Positions 1-13,898 of a stretch of DNA of 64,000 nucleotides are shown here, in pieces. The notes beneath the pieces were generated by a model. The model was not told where the DNA came from. It worked only from the letters and a program-made list of their open reading frames with translations, and searched no databases. Both the position numbers and the translations under genes were made by a program. Each line of letters opens with the position of its first letter. Position 1 is the stretch's first letter. Origin of the DNA: Seiridium cupressi (Eukaryota; Ascomycota; Sordariomycetes; Amphisphaeriales; Sporocadaceae); NCBI GenBank assembly GCA_036674765.1, contig JARVKI010000003.1, positions 558,001 to 622,000 of the forward strand. The letters run 5' to 3'.

Positions 1-144
1 CCCGACGTGTACGTGGAGATATAAAGGAAACGTGTGTGCGCGTTTCTTTGCGCATGTGTCGGTATGATTATATTTGATCGTGTGCTTGTACGTGTCTGCT
101 GCTGTATGTGTATGGGTGTGATTTTGAGGGAGTCAATTACGTCA

Positions 145-2170
145 TTACCACTCCTCCACATCCTCAACCTTGATTAGCCGGTCGATAGCTTCCTTCTCCA
201 TGCCGGCACGGTGTCCCTCCATGACCTCGGCCAGGGCTAACGCGTGTTGCATGCCCATTGTCTTCCACACCACCTGCGCCACAGCATATGACCAGTCCCA
301 AAACTCGGTTGGGACGCCAGGAGCGCAGCCCGCAATCTTGAGATGCCAGAGAAGACCCGGAAGCCCTGCTGCGCCTGTTCCACCTTTGCCGACGGCTGCT
401 ATTCTCCGCGCCTGTGTGGCTGATAGTATAGGATGGTGCCAGTGAGACGGCGTGCTCGTGATGATGTCCTCAGCCATGCGTTGTGCTGTGCCATAGCAAT
501 CACCTGTTCGTGATGGGGAAACGACCGACGAGTACGAACGTGGGAAAGCCTTGCTCTTCTCCATGATCCGCTGAACCACAAGGATCCGGGTCCAACGTAA
601 GTGGTTCCAAAGCCGTGCCGCTTCGATGTCGATGTATCTGTGATATTTGCCCTTGAAGACCGCTTCTGGTGGGTAACCTTTAGGCGCAGTTTCTACTGTG
701 AAAGGGAGCGACACGTGTAATTGTTGTTCGAGCCTACTCAAAACAGCATCCATGTGTAGTAATTGGTAAAGAACGTCGTCGGTTTCGGGGTCTCCATCCA
801 GGAGCAGCGGGCTCTTAGAGAGGGTCAATATATGAAGAGTTCTGGCGATTGCCACCGCGAGATCGCAGGTACAGTGCTCTTCTGGTGGTAGTATGTGCCT
901 GACCATGGTAAGAACCTCGAAAAATTGTGCGGGTAGTGGTGCGTCTGTCACTTGGGACGGAATTAACTAGGCACATTAGTATTTCCCCCCCTGCTGCGGA
1001 TAGACGACAATTGGGGACGGGCGGTTGCTTACCAGGGAGTACATCAGTTGTAGTATAGCTCGAGCACCGAATATCGGCATTTGGGACTTTGGTACCACGT
1101 TCTTCAAGAGGGCGATAGCACCCAATATGTGAATGTTTGCCGTGCCAGTGGACAGTTTTGACCCCTTGCCTTGTACCACTTCGAACATGGCCAACGTGAC
1201 AACGGCACGAAGTGGCCCCATAACGGCAATCGCATCGGCTGGCCCGGTTGCTATGAGCTGGCTGGTTTGCTTCAAAGCTGTTGTATATTTCTGCCGGGCT
1301 AGCAAATTCATCTCTTCGTCTCCTCTCTTATGTGACAGTCCAGCGAGACCAACCGCAATCATGACGGACTGCATAGCCTGGGAACTGCCGCTGTAGACGG
1401 CCAAGTGTCTGTCAGCCGAGGGAGCATCGGGAGTCGTCATGAGATACTGCTCAATGAAGAACTGAAGACCCCGCTGCTCGACGGTAGGCTCGACCTTGGC
1501 TTGTATCTTGGGCGATAGCAACTCCATGTTCCTGCTCAACACGATCTCAGCCGGGGATGCTGGACTCTCAGTAATCGGGCTCCTGGTGTCATTTGTAGTT
1601 GCCGACGGCGACGAGGCCCATGACGCCGAGCTTGACGGCGCTGATGCCGACGCGGCGGATGGTGGAGTGGTTGCAGTCCCCCATTGAGCATGAGCCTTTT
1701 GGATGACTTTGCTGCTTTCATCCCGGAACATCAACGACAGCTGGTCCCGATATCCCGGGCATTTCTTGCCAACCCGAATGCATTGCGAGCACTCTGGCTT
1801 CACTTTGTCGCACTGTCATGAGATGGTCAGCGCATCCCACGCATGCGCCAGATGTCTAAGGCAGGGGGGTCGTATAGTCCACAGCCAAGTGCATGCGTCC
1901 CGCACTTTGTCCTGCGATAACCGACACCGACTTGCTAGCCTGACCGTACAGAGTCGGCAGAGTGGAGCGTGGTGTATACACTTGCAAGGCATCGGATGAG
2001 GCCAGTGCAGTGTTGGCATGAGCATGGAGAAGGGGCAGGGAATGGCGACTTACTTTGATTCGCCGTTGGCGGCAGTTTTGGCATCCTGTGCAAATCTAGT
2101 GAGTTTCCAGCATCGGGTTGGACTTTGCCAACGGGGACGAACCTTGCGATGCTTTCCCACAGTAGACCAT
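145..2170 (-). CDS. Zn(II)2Cys6 transcription factor
   Basis: Fungal binuclear zinc-cluster transcription factor, expected to be nuclear and to bind DNA. I read four exons: 2170-2143, 2085-2054, 1812-1033 and 966-145, giving 553 residues. The cluster is complete only after splicing: C11-x2-C14-x6-C21-x6-C28-x2-C31-x6-C38, spread over the first three exons, starting MVYCGKASQGC. The donors are GTTCGT, GTAAGT and GTAAGC, and the last intron has a clear TACTAAT branch site before TAG. A Ser/Ala-rich linker follows the cluster. The remaining 400 or so residues resemble the regulatory region common in this family (Fungal_trans_2/DUF3468 type). No target can be named; the nearest gene is the RTA1-like gene, 2.5 kb away. 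The domain call is strong; the two short 5' exons are inferred from splice signals and the zinc-cluster pattern. Confidence 0.85.
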
Positions 2171-4645
2171 CCTTTCAGCGGTGCTTGCTATGCAGAGATC
2201 TACAGTGCCTCAAATAGCAGTGAGACTAGGCTAACTCCGAGGCGAATAGGATACCAAGTCAGGCATGAAGCTCGTGTGATGACTCGTGCGCATTGCCAGG
2301 TCTCTCCACCAGGGTCGGTCGCAATTGCTGTACGGTAGCCGAAGATGGAAAGCAATTCGCAGAGGTCGTGGAGTTGAAACACCAGGAAAAGTCGACCATG
2401 CTGCGAAGAAGACCGGCTCTTGGTTAGCTGCTGCTTAGCTCCTGGTCGAGGTTTAGGTTCAGGTGCCAGCTCAGCACACGCACAGCCAGTCACGCGAATC
2501 GGCTTGTATAGTGCTGCGCAGGAGGCGCAACAGAAGGAAACTGAGACCAGGGTTGGTTACAAACTGCCGGCGAGGAAGAAGACGCGTGCTGGAGGTCGAT
2601 CGCTTGCCAGATCGCCGACAAACGGGAATATCCAGAGGCGTTAGACTGATGCGGAGTTTCACCAAGCAGACAAATGACTGTAGACCCTCAGAATCCCCCA
2701 GGGCTGGAGGCTAGTGCTAGGGGCTGACCTAGAGGCTACCGTACCGAGAGACTAGGTTACCTGGCTAACCATGGACGCCAGGGGAGAGATTATGGATGAT
2801 GGGAGTCGGGGATCATCGGTCCTTAGCACTAGAAGGCGAGGGGCAACTGACATATCCTATGTATGTAACTGGTAATAAGATTGAAGCCTCCGTACAGTGG
2901 GTAAAAGGGGAACCTCCTGTGCCTGCTGTACCTGGGCAATCAACCACAGCAAAATGATATTAGCCGGTGCGCGCGGTACAAAGTACTTGGTTTGAGTACG
3001 GGCGCAAGTCCGAAGCCTGCACATGTAAAAGCCCACGACCGGGTCCTTGGGAGTACCCGCTGGGTCCTCCTGAGCAGCGTGTATATGTATGCAATGTGCT
3101 CAAGAGTCGCAACCCCTTAAGTATCAGCGTCTGTGCGGCTATGTACAGGAGCAATGCAGTCATCACCAGCACGCGGGCAGCCAGTCTTTTGAGCTTCGCT
3201 CCACAGCGCCATAAGAATTCCACAGCTGTTGTCGATCCAATACGAAAAGACGACTAGCTTGGACGGGTGAGAGGCCGTGTATCTTGTATCTTGTAGGTCA
3301 CTTCATCTGCGACCAACACTTGTAGGAGCAATTGCTGTCCGCTGCCCGTCCGCCTGGCGAACGCTGCTAATAATGTCGGTGTTGCATGCACATACGTACA
3401 TGTATGGAGTCAGATCTGAACTACATCGGCACGATGCTACAATCGTCATCGTAAATCGTTGAAGCCCCAACCAAGCCAACCCTGCCGGCGTGAGGACTTG
3501 GACTGGAGCCGTGCCTTTGGGCCAAAACGGGCCCCAGGGGCTTCTGTTGCCGCAGATTAAAACCAACGCGCCTGGCGAATCGAATGTCGGACTGCATCGA
3601 CATGTCCCCTTGTCGACGGGGTCGGGCGTTTCTCTCCATCTACCAGGCTGCCCCCCGGTCTTGCTCCTCACTGCGGGCGGCCTGCGACGGTAGATCTTCC
3701 TGTCAGACATGGTGTATGGGAATGCAGAAGCAACTGTTTTCTCTTCTGCTTCTTTGCTTCATCAGGAAGGCTCCGACACCTAATCTATCCACCCAAATGA
3801 TCAGTCGTTTCCCATCGTCGAGCTTCCTCGTGGGGACTGTTCCGAGTGACACCCACTCGAGCATCTATTCGAGCTATACTGTCAACAGGGGGGCCCTCGT
3901 GATCCTGGCAAGCTGCGGGCTTCATAGAGACGAATCTATCCGACTCCGACAGTCCATGGCTGTCAAGAGCAGCGCTGTGACGCCAACTGACAGCTCCGAG
4001 ACCCTAGTCATGCGGCAATCCCTGCGACATTGGGTGGTCGTCTGTCAACTATTGACGACACGAAGCATTTGGTGACACCAACGTGCACCGAATATGTGAA
4101 AGTTGTCCAATTGACAATGCCTTCCAAACGTAGCGTGTCTCGAGTCTTTGTCAATGAAGTCATTGGGCTGATCACAATCATTAGGCATATCCAATGTGTC
4201 CGTTGCCGCGATGCGGATAGTACGAGCAGTTTTGCCCACGGGAACACAGTAACTACTAGTACTTCCTCCTCGCGGCTCTGGAGAAAAGCGCTCAGGCGAT
4301 CCATTTCACTACCTCTTTTTTTCGGTCACGGAATTAGTGGCATTGGATTGCTCGAATTATCTAGGCCGTAATCCCTAACGTTCCCCATCTATGTCCATGT
4401 ACGCATCCTTCTCGTCAACCCTCCGATGGTACAGGAGGTCCCTCGACTTTTGCATGCACCGTCCCGCGGATTTTCCCTGCATACACTACCATATGTAGAG
4501 ATTACAGTATCCAGGCAGCGTTGCAGCCACCGACAAAGGCCGTCGACCCTATCTGAACCCCGCGAAAAATACCGGCGTGGAAGTACAGAATGCCTCGGCT
4601 TGGAAGAGGGCCGGATTCTTCAAAGTATACTAATCAAGTATGATC
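2171..4645. other. gene-free stretch
   Basis: This 2.5 kb lies between the zinc-cluster gene and the 3' end of the RTA1-like gene. The open frames are short, overlap on both strands, and show no recognisable domain or splice pattern. It presumably includes the promoter of the zinc-cluster gene at its left end. I see no repeat or RNA gene in it. Confidence 0.5.
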
Positions 4646-5930
4646 CTAGAGACCCCTATTGGGCAATGAAACCGCCTCGTCCCGAATCTTGGGTGCGCGC
4701 AAACCCATATGCGGAAGGTAAGACCCTGGAAAGAAGACATTGTATATTACAACGACCAAGGCGATTGGCAACGCGTCAGAAACATACATACTAGGACTTC
4801 TATGAGCATCAACTCGCTTTTCGGGAATAAGACTGATATACTTACAACCACTCATACGTCGAGACATAGCCGCCTTTACCCTCGGCGAATTCGGTCATTC
4901 TGTATACAGACCGGATCTAGTCGTTGATTGTTAAGAAATTGTTGCATCGGAAAGGAGGATCATGACCAACCAAAATCAGCGCACAAGATGTATTCACAGC
5001 GAATAGTATCCTCTTCCAGTGAGGATTGAATCTCCGCGATGAGTCTTGCAGCGTTACCGTCTTATCGCCCTCCGTTTGCAGAATCTTCGACTCCAACTCG
5101 CTGGCGAATTGCTTAGAGATGACGTGGAAGCGGGCCGCGACAATCGAAAAGACGCCGAATCCAGCTAACTGAACAGCAACTCCGGTCATCGCAATGTCCT
5201 TTCCCCTGTTGACCTTGTCCTGGGCGTTCTCGTCTGTAGGTTGCGTTCCGACGACTATTGCGGCGCCAGCTCCTTGAAGAATAAGGGCAATGAGATCGCA
5301 GCCAACAAATATGGGCGTTGCCCAACGAGCTTGATCATATGTATCAGAGGTATGTTTGAGGTCTCGAAGAGCGGCAAACTCACCAGGGACCCAGAGCAGT
5401 TTAACTGTTCGAGCTCTTGCGGGGATGACGTGGATGACGATTCTGCCGAACACAACGTAGATGATTCCCGCCATGAAGACGGGCGCCAGGATTATGCAAA
5501 GGTACTGCGCGATATAGAGGCCTCGACTCGTCACATCGGCGGCGGACTTGATTCTTACGCCAAAGCCAAAGCAATCCACTGAAAACTGTTAGCTACGAAG
5601 CCGAGGAAGATATGGATCTTGGCGCAAAACCGTACGAGCTATTGCAAAAACCATCACCAGCCATACCCAAGAACGTTTGCGGACGGTCTGGATAAGAGCA
5701 TAGATAGCGTTCGCGCCGAATACCGCACACTACAGCACTTAGGGGTTAGTGGTCCCTCCTTCAAGTTTGATTGCCAAACTATAGGAAGATGAGTGCAACC
5801 TTCACCCAAGGGGCAAGTGGTGGCTCGAGAAACACGTCGTAAAGGGCATGGAACAACACCAGAAGTTACTTACTGCCACCGCAGCGGCTGCCACTTGAGG
5901 ATCATAGGCGTAGAACGACTTGGTCGTCAT
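4646..5930 (-). CDS. RTA1-like seven-transmembrane protein
   Basis: Member of the fungal RTA1/RSB1 (lipid-translocating exporter-like) family of seven-helix membrane proteins, linked in yeast to sterol-drug resistance and sphingoid-base export. Five exons: 5930-5874, 5729-5636, 5578-4971, 4916-4846 and 4790-4646, giving 324 residues, usual for the family. Seen: N-terminus MTTKSFYAYDPQ, the family block FGFGVR, helices around YIAQYLCIILAPVFMAGIIY and LIALILQGAGAAIVVG, and the C-terminal block with SDALPIALVVVIYNVFFPG. All junctions keep frame. Exon 2 uses a GTACGG donor, and the family alignment across it (IALDCFGFGVR) supports it. Intron 1 is an introner-like copy, listed separately. The substrate cannot be told from sequence. 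Confidence 0.9.
5730..5873 (-). repeat. Introner-like intron E (RTA1 intron 1)
   Basis: 144-nt spliceosomal intron between exons 1 and 2 of the RTA1-like gene, phase 0. Its first 31 nt match the sugar-porter intron 5 (52549-52579) at 25 positions, and five of the six differences are transitions. Its last 50 nt match the Git1-like intron 1 around a shared CTAACCCC branch region. A 6-bp hairpin (AGTTTG/CAAACT) lies just upstream of the branch site. It therefore ties the two halves of the intron family together. Confidence 0.75.
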
Positions 5931-7644
5931 TGCAGCTTGGAAGACAACAAAAAATCTTTTCTTGTAGAATGCGTTTGTAAAGGACGAAAAAAAGTAATAT
6001 GAATCTGCCGTAAGGTAATGCAAGATTCAAGCTCGTTGTTCAAGTTGCCCGTTCTCTCTATATAATATAGCCACGACAGGAAACCACCACTGTATTGGCG
6101 GCGCAGTTGTGCGTACATGGCTCAATGCCTCCTAGTTTACGAGACTCTGAGGCTGAGGCCACAAGAACGGTCTCCTTGAACCACCGATATGCCGATAACA
6201 CCTGTTCGGGCGACCCGATCATTTCACTACGAGTTGTCGACAAGAGATACAGCCGCACCACCAATGGTTGTAGTTTGCTATATCGACGAGTGCGTAGCCA
6301 ATCACAAGCCAAGCGCTCTCGTACAGCCCAGCACTTTCGTACACTAGACCTCTTTCGGACAGAGTAAGCAGTCTCACGGCGTGCTTTAAGACCCCGTGGG
6401 GACCGCATCCCTGGCTCTTCCTTTGACTTCTGGTATACAACTTTTTGCCCTTGGAGCCTCGGCGGTCGAGGGTTACGAAGAGGGGCCGTCTTGATTAGGT
6501 GTAGATTACGATTTGCACCTGCAACAAGTTCGCTTTCCATGTTGGTGGAGAAGCAGTTAGTCCTACTAGGGGCCTGCTCTCGCATTCGTTTAGGTTGGTC
6601 CAGTTGTGGTTAGCTTTCACTCATCTGTACCTTGTAGATTGAGTCACCATCTTCAGATGATATACCCATGCTGCTTATGTGGACAACAGGCCAAGGCTGA
6701 GGAAAATTCAGCCAAGTCAAGATAGTTTAAAAGTAAGCTGCCCAGGGTTGAAAATGATGAACGGGGTGAAGCGCAAGTTGTCAGACGTTACTAAGACAAC
6801 CTCACCGAGCTAGGTTATTTAGGGTATTCGCTCTAGAAAGAAATCAAGGCCATCCAAATATGGATCATATTGATGAGCCGCTCCAAGTGGCCGCTGTTGA
6901 GGAGAGGAGAGCTGGACCACAACAGCTGGGATGTGGTATGGGACCTCTTGAATAATCTGGCAGCACGGTCTGTATAATGTTACTTGAGGTCATGGTGAAG
7001 ACAACGGACTGGGTGTGGTGATAACAGCTGCAGGACAAAGAATGCACGAAGATCGTGCTTGGAAGTCTCCACGTAATCAATCATGCCGCTTCATCCGAGA
7101 CAATGGGTCAAACCTGCCTTGTAAATCATATCAAACGTGTTGGACATTCAGGGCCTTGTCGAGATGCGTGCTTGAAAAGGAGTCTTGTGAGTTGTAGGCC
7201 TCGGACATGGGGAGCTTGTGTGGAGCCCGGCAGCAAGCCAGACGATAGAGGATAAGCTTATCGGCCAGTCGACATAGACGCTTGGCCTGTGCTTTCGCTC
7301 CGGTCAGGCTGCAACCGCCGCATTCCACAAAGGCGACGACCATCGCGGAGTGCGACCGCGCACCTTACAACCATCGAATACGCATCCCCAGAAGCCTTCC
7401 CCATCGGATCGATCGCCGGCGCATACAGCCACCGTATATAGAAGCAGCAGAAGAAGTCCATATATCGACGGTGTTGCTCTCTCCTAGCAGTTGCACGGCG
7501 CGACACGTCATCGAAGATCTCGCTCCACCCAGCGCGAGACCACTTGCGGCTTGCTGTGCTCACGGTATCGCGACAACCATCAGGGGAGCAGCTGCAGACA
7601 ACTCCGCATGACGCGCCTTTAAGCGCGTCCTCTGCCGACTCAGG
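5931..7644. other. intergenic stretch, possible coding relic
   Basis: Divergent spacer between the RTA1-like gene and Sgf73. On the minus strand around 6100-6440 two frames contain stretches that look protein-like (for example SPEQVLSAYRWFKETVL), but no single frame or splice pattern joins them and I recognise no family. It may be a decayed gene or chance. The rest, including about 7.26-7.64 kb just before Sgf73, shows only short overlapping frames and presumably holds both promoters. Confidence 0.35.
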
Positions 7645-9174
<1,530 letters not shown>

Positions 9175-9447
9175 GACGTTACGGCGGAGAAGGAAGGTAT
9201 TACACTCACGAGCCCGAGTCCAGCGCATACGGAAACCGAACTTGTCCCCACAACACCGGTCAGACAACCAGTTCCCGAGCCTTCAACGACGTCGGTCATG
9301 AAGGAGCCGTCAAAGGCACACTCTGCGATGAAGGACGAGAAACGCCCAGCGAATGTGACTTGTGGATCACCTGGCCAGACGCCGCGCAGAAAGCGCGGTC
9401 GGCCCAGGAAACACCGACACGCGCCCAACCAGGGGAACCGGGGGTGA
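9175..9447 (+). other. In-frame open extension of Sgf73 with AT-hook
   Basis: Directly after the TAG at 9172-9174 the same frame stays open for 90 codons to a TGA at 9445-9447. The extension is Pro/Ser/Thr/Lys-rich, like the disordered tail before the stop, and contains RRKRGRPRKHR, a textbook AT-hook core (RGRP). A 150-nt intron (GTGAGC donor at 9074, CTCAC branch-like site, CCAG acceptor ending at 9223) would remove the stop and keep frame, giving an alternative longer protein. A real recent stop, intron retention or a sequence error are all possible. Confidence 0.5.
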
Positions 9448-10862
9448 GCATCGGCGTTTGAATTGTTATTATATAGAAGTCGATCCAGTCCAGAAGACGT
9501 GATTGAGAGGGTAAGAGCCATTGGCTGGCATGGTGTTTTTGTTGCATTTCAGGTTTCAAGGATTCAAGGACGGCGATGGCGTTCAGGTCTCAGGCAAGAG
9601 TGACATACGGCAGGGGGGAATGTCGGACAGAGGACCATTTCCCTCGTGTATTGGTTTAAGTGTTCAAGTTATACTGCTGCATGACGACTGCACATCGTTT
9701 TTTCCAGATTTGGCTTTTCAGAAGCATGATACCACCTGATCAATGAATCGAACAAGATTTTGGAAGGACAACTCCAATGAAGAATGAGTCAGAGACATGT
9801 GCCTCAGTGTAATTGAAGCTGCCGATTCGGGAGCGCCCAATTGATTGATCCTGCATGAGTGTTTGCGCAGCGAGACTCCCGCCGAGCTTGGGTCCGCAGC
9901 ATGACTGACAGGCCGACTCTTGACGTGTCGAGGCCTAACATAACGAGGCGAGGCGACCTGCATGAACTGGGCCCACGGCTGGCGACGTGGAACTCGCGAA
10001 TCGGCGCGGCTTGGAGGAGGTGGGTTCCTATAGGTGGTGCCCGGGGCCGCTACCTCCAGGGGTGCATTGTGTAATGAATTTCCAGGCCGTGGATTTCGGA
10101 GGATTTGCCCGCGTGTCTTGACTGCGGCCCTGAGCAATGCCCAATGATGGCAGACAGCGAACGGTCTTTCGAGGTTCTATCCCGAGCGCTTTAGCCATGC
10201 ATCACTATCGTCGCTGCTGGATTGGCGTCTAATCGACCCAAACTGGTCGTAGCGGGGGCGCGTCTCTCGCCGGCAATGACGTCGATCAGGGTCGAGGCTA
10301 ACCTCGGCCTGGACGGCGACTGTTGCGATGGCTTCCAACCTGCCCAACCGCTGGTAGGGACATCCTGAGTTGTCCATCTTGACCGACTCGCTTCCAATTG
10401 CAAGGCTCCAGATATTCGAAACCTTTCGAGGGGCCATCATTAGATCGCCACCTTGCTCGGCTCCCGTCCTGCTCCATCTGCCTGACCGCTCCCGGCCAAT
10501 AGACTAGAGGCCCAGCCGACCTGGATGCTCGACTGGAGGCGACATATTGGATATCCACCACGGCCTGACCACGCAGCTCCGTGAGCACGCCGATTAGCTG
10601 TCCAGTCCGTTCACGCGAGGACCAGAACACGTCGTGACAATCCAAACAAGACTGCTTGCACAGTACGCACAGTAAACAAAGCAGCACGCACTCTGCACGT
10701 GCAACCGCCCGTAGCTGCCACCGAGACCAGCCTCTAACATATGTGCCCAATATACCCACTCGCCTACTTACCTCGTTCCACTCTCGCAGACCGCAGGATC
10801 CCTTCACTTTCTCATATAAGTCAATTGCTTGCAGCCCCGGCGAGTCGCCCTCTCTTTCCGCC
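9448..10862. other. gene-free stretch
   Basis: 3' flank of Sgf73 and upstream region of the carrier gene. The frames seen on the minus strand (for example 10298-10870) run across the carrier start codon and show no domain. Nothing else stands out. Confidence 0.5.
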
Positions 10863-12508
10863 ATGACCAATTCAACTCATACCTCCACGGACGGAATACT
10901 CCCTGCACTACACCACGCTCTCTCTGGGTCGGCCGGCGCCTTGATATCAACATGCGCAACCTATCCGTTATCTCTAGTAATTACCCGTCTACAAGTTCAG
11001 GTAAGCTGCTGCTGACTTCAGCTTTCATCCTGCTCTGTCCCATCTATACATGCCCAATCCTGGGAGGCACAGAGCACTCTGTGCTCTCACTTACACGAGG
11101 ACCACCCACATGACCCACAAACCACTTACACCAACTTTCACCGCTTGTCCCTGCATACTTGAAGAAGAAGAAGTGGATTGCTAATAAGATACGTGGTCCG
11201 CAGCGCCAACTAGCTCGTACCGGTCATCTCGCCGCAGCCGACGAGTACACCGGCATCGTCGACGCCTTTTCGAGGATCTGGCGGGATGGAGATCCGAATG
11301 CCGGCGGTGCGGCAACGCCACGGAGCATCGCAGCACTCTATACTGGCCTGACGACCGAGTCAGCCAAGTCTGTCTTGGACTCTTTTCTATTCTTTTTGTT
11401 CTATGAGTTCTTCCGGTCCCGGTCTCACCTGCGTGGCTCCTCCCACAAGCGCAACGGGGCGCTTGGCGTGCTTGAGGGATTGGCCATAGGCATCGCTGCT
11501 GGCGCTTGCTCGAGGGCTTTCACGACCCCCATTGCGAATGTGGTCACGCGGAAGCAGACCGGGGCTATGTTGGGGGAAGGGGAGGCGGATGTCCAACAAC
11601 TGGGTGTGAGAGAGATTGTCAACAGTATCTTACGCGAGAAGGGTATCAAGGGTCTTTGGTCCGGGTACTCTGCTACATTGGTCCTCACGCTCAACCCGGG
11701 CATCACTTTCTTCCTACAAGACTTCTTGAAACGAAGTCTGCTAGGTGAAGATAAGTGGGATGACCCCGGTGCAGCATTGACGTTCCTTTTGGCAGCAAGT
11801 AGCAAAGCCATCGCCAGCACAATCACCTATCCTTTCCAGATTGCCAAGGCTCGCCTCCAATCCGGGGTGCCCGTCGAGACGGAACACCAACGAGAGGAGG
11901 ATGATAAGCCTAAGGTGGAGGGGGGATTAGCTCATGACTCGCATGATTTCGATGACACGGCATCACAGGCCACGGAGCGTGCTGTCGACAGGGAAATCGA
12001 TGCAAAGCTTAATGCCACGCGCGCCGTCCACAAGTTTGCCCGGCAAAGTGTCTTCGGTACCATCGCACAGATTGTACGCACCGAGGGCGTCGGGTCACTT
12101 TATGACGGTATCCACGGCGAGCTGCTCAAGAGTTTCTTCAGTCATGGCACCACAATGCTTGCGAAAGGCGTCGTGCACAAGTTATTGTTCAAGCTCTACC
12201 TCGTCGTGGCCGGCGTGCTCCAGGAATTAGAAACCAGGAGGCGACAGAACAGCTTGGGGAAGCGTCAAGATCAGTCAATCTACGAAGGGGCAGAATACAG
12301 TGTGCCGAGGTCTTTGAGCTTTAGGAACCTGGAAGCTCATAACCGAGCGACTGAAGCCCAGGAGTCCAAACCTCGATCAAGTGCACCCAGTTTCTTCTCT
12401 CGCTTCACCTCGCCCGCCAACAAGGTAGTCACCAAAGCAACACACACGACCCCCAGCATCATTTTGAATTTCCAGGATAGGACACATAGAGGCCTCGACG
12501 ATGATTGA
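10863..12508 (+). CDS. Peroxisomal/mitochondrial carrier (PMP47/Ant1-like)
   Basis: Six-helix solute carrier of the mitochondrial carrier family; the overall form is closest to peroxisomal adenine-nucleotide carriers, which bring ATP into peroxisomes for fatty-acid activation. Two exons, 10863-11000 and 11204-12508, giving 480 residues. The three P-x-x-x-x-[KR] helix signatures appear as TYPLSLVITRLQ (exon 1), TTPIANVVTRKQ and TYPFQIAKARLQ, and the second repeat also has GLWSGYSATLVLTLNPGITFF. An acidic insert (EREEDDKPK region) interrupts the third repeat. The C-terminal 100 residues are extra and disordered, making the protein longer than the usual 300-350 residues. The 203-nt intron is long for this window; the join after LQVQ keeps frame. 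The substrate is inferred, not shown. Confidence 0.85.
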
Positions 12509-13898
12509 AGGAGAGGGAACCAAGAAAATGAGAATAAATACAAGAACATGGATAAGAATTCCAAGAAGAAAAACAAGGGCGATCGACCTCGGGGTGGCTT
12601 GTAATTTCTTTCTGTACACACATGCATTAGCAGGAGTTTGACTTGGGATCTCGAGCATAGCACATGAATTTATTTCACAGCCAATAGTGGATCACTAATT
12701 CCCACGTATAAGACCGACCTTTCCGTGCGTAAAGATTATAACGAGCAGCCTTAGTGGCGGCTTGGTAAGTGTAACCCCGAAATAAGGATATAACATAGAA
12801 ACATAATTTAGGTTTGTGATATAGAATAATAAAAACCCCTGTTGAATATGTAATACAAAGTATTGGCCATGATGCGTACAGCATTAATGTCTTGCCAAAG
12901 CTAGAACAATGAACAAGGGGGAGCAAGCGAGAACTGAAATCGGCCCAAAAGTGTAAGGAACTGCTTCAATTGTAAGTACCTTTACTCACTCAAAGGCACC
13001 TAATACGCGAATATGTTACGGCCAAGACAATAACACTTGATCGATACGATTTTGTTTGAGGTAACTACAGAGACCACGATTCGGTAGTCGCACTATAGAG
13101 AGTCTCCTAATCATTTCGTGGCTTATTGGTCCTCGAGCATTCCTTAGCTGAGCGTAGTTCCGAAGAAAGGGGTAGAAAGGCGTTTCTGCACTGCCACTAG
13201 TTCGCAGGTTTCCCCCCCCCCTGGTTGCAGAAATGATGCACTTTTAAAGCAGTCTATATCATAGATCTGAGAAACTAATGGGAAAAAGATGAAGATAACG
13301 TGAAGATGATACAACATTCCTCACGGGAAGAAGAGCAAAAAAAGTGGTTTGAAAATTGGGTTTGGTTGGCATTTTCCGATTCCCTTGATCGAACCAGTGT
13401 CCTATTTCCGTTTCTGGTTTGCAGTACTCGCTCGACCACCGGACCAGGTGTGGTGAGGTCCTAGTACCTTGACGGAGAAAGCGCTGATTTAGAGCTATGA
13501 GGTTAACTACGGCGGTACGACAATTATGCGGGGCGGTATTGGAGGCCTATGCACTCGTGGCAGAGCAAGAAATTGTCGAAGGCGGCGGAACGTAGGCGCC
13601 GACTGATATCGTGACTAAGATGTGGCAGTTTGTGGCAGTTTTGGACTCAGCACGCTGTGGGACAGTACCACAACCACTGCCTGTGCAGAACAGTACACGG
13701 CGCGTCAGCTTCATCTATGCCAGCTCCTGCACGGTCGGCTTGGGAGGCATACGATGCGTATCTACCGTCGTGACGACCGACTATATCCGCATGGAAGGCA
13801 TGGCATACTTCCTGTGACATGACATGCATGGGACCTAATCACCCACCTTGCATTCAGCTCCAGGCTCTCCGTGTCCGTCAAGCGGAATTCCCTTGTGT
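12509..13898. other. gene-free convergent spacer
   Basis: Lies between the 3' ends of the carrier (+) and the NOSIP-like gene (-). AT-richer than its surroundings, with a C-tract near 13.21 kb. A degraded tRNA-like sequence near 13.38-13.44 kb was considered and rejected. No gene is supported. Confidence 0.5.

Noticed and set aside
1813..2053. 241-nt intron 2 of the zinc-cluster gene as a sixth introner copy
   Set aside because: Only the donor and a GCTGAC branch-like stretch resemble the family; no other block aligns.
3303..3710. 135-codon minus-strand open frame
   Set aside because: Overlapped by similar-length frames on the other strand, no domain, unlikely residue composition.
10298..10870. 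190-codon minus-strand open frame
   Set aside because: It crosses the start codon of the carrier gene on the opposite strand and has no recognisable feature.
13378..13445. tRNA-like sequence on the minus strand (GGTTCGATCAA, ends TCCGG/TCGGA)
   Set aside because: Six acceptor pairs can form, but the T-arm, D-arm and anticodon arm do not fold and the B box is imperfect. At most a tRNA remnant.
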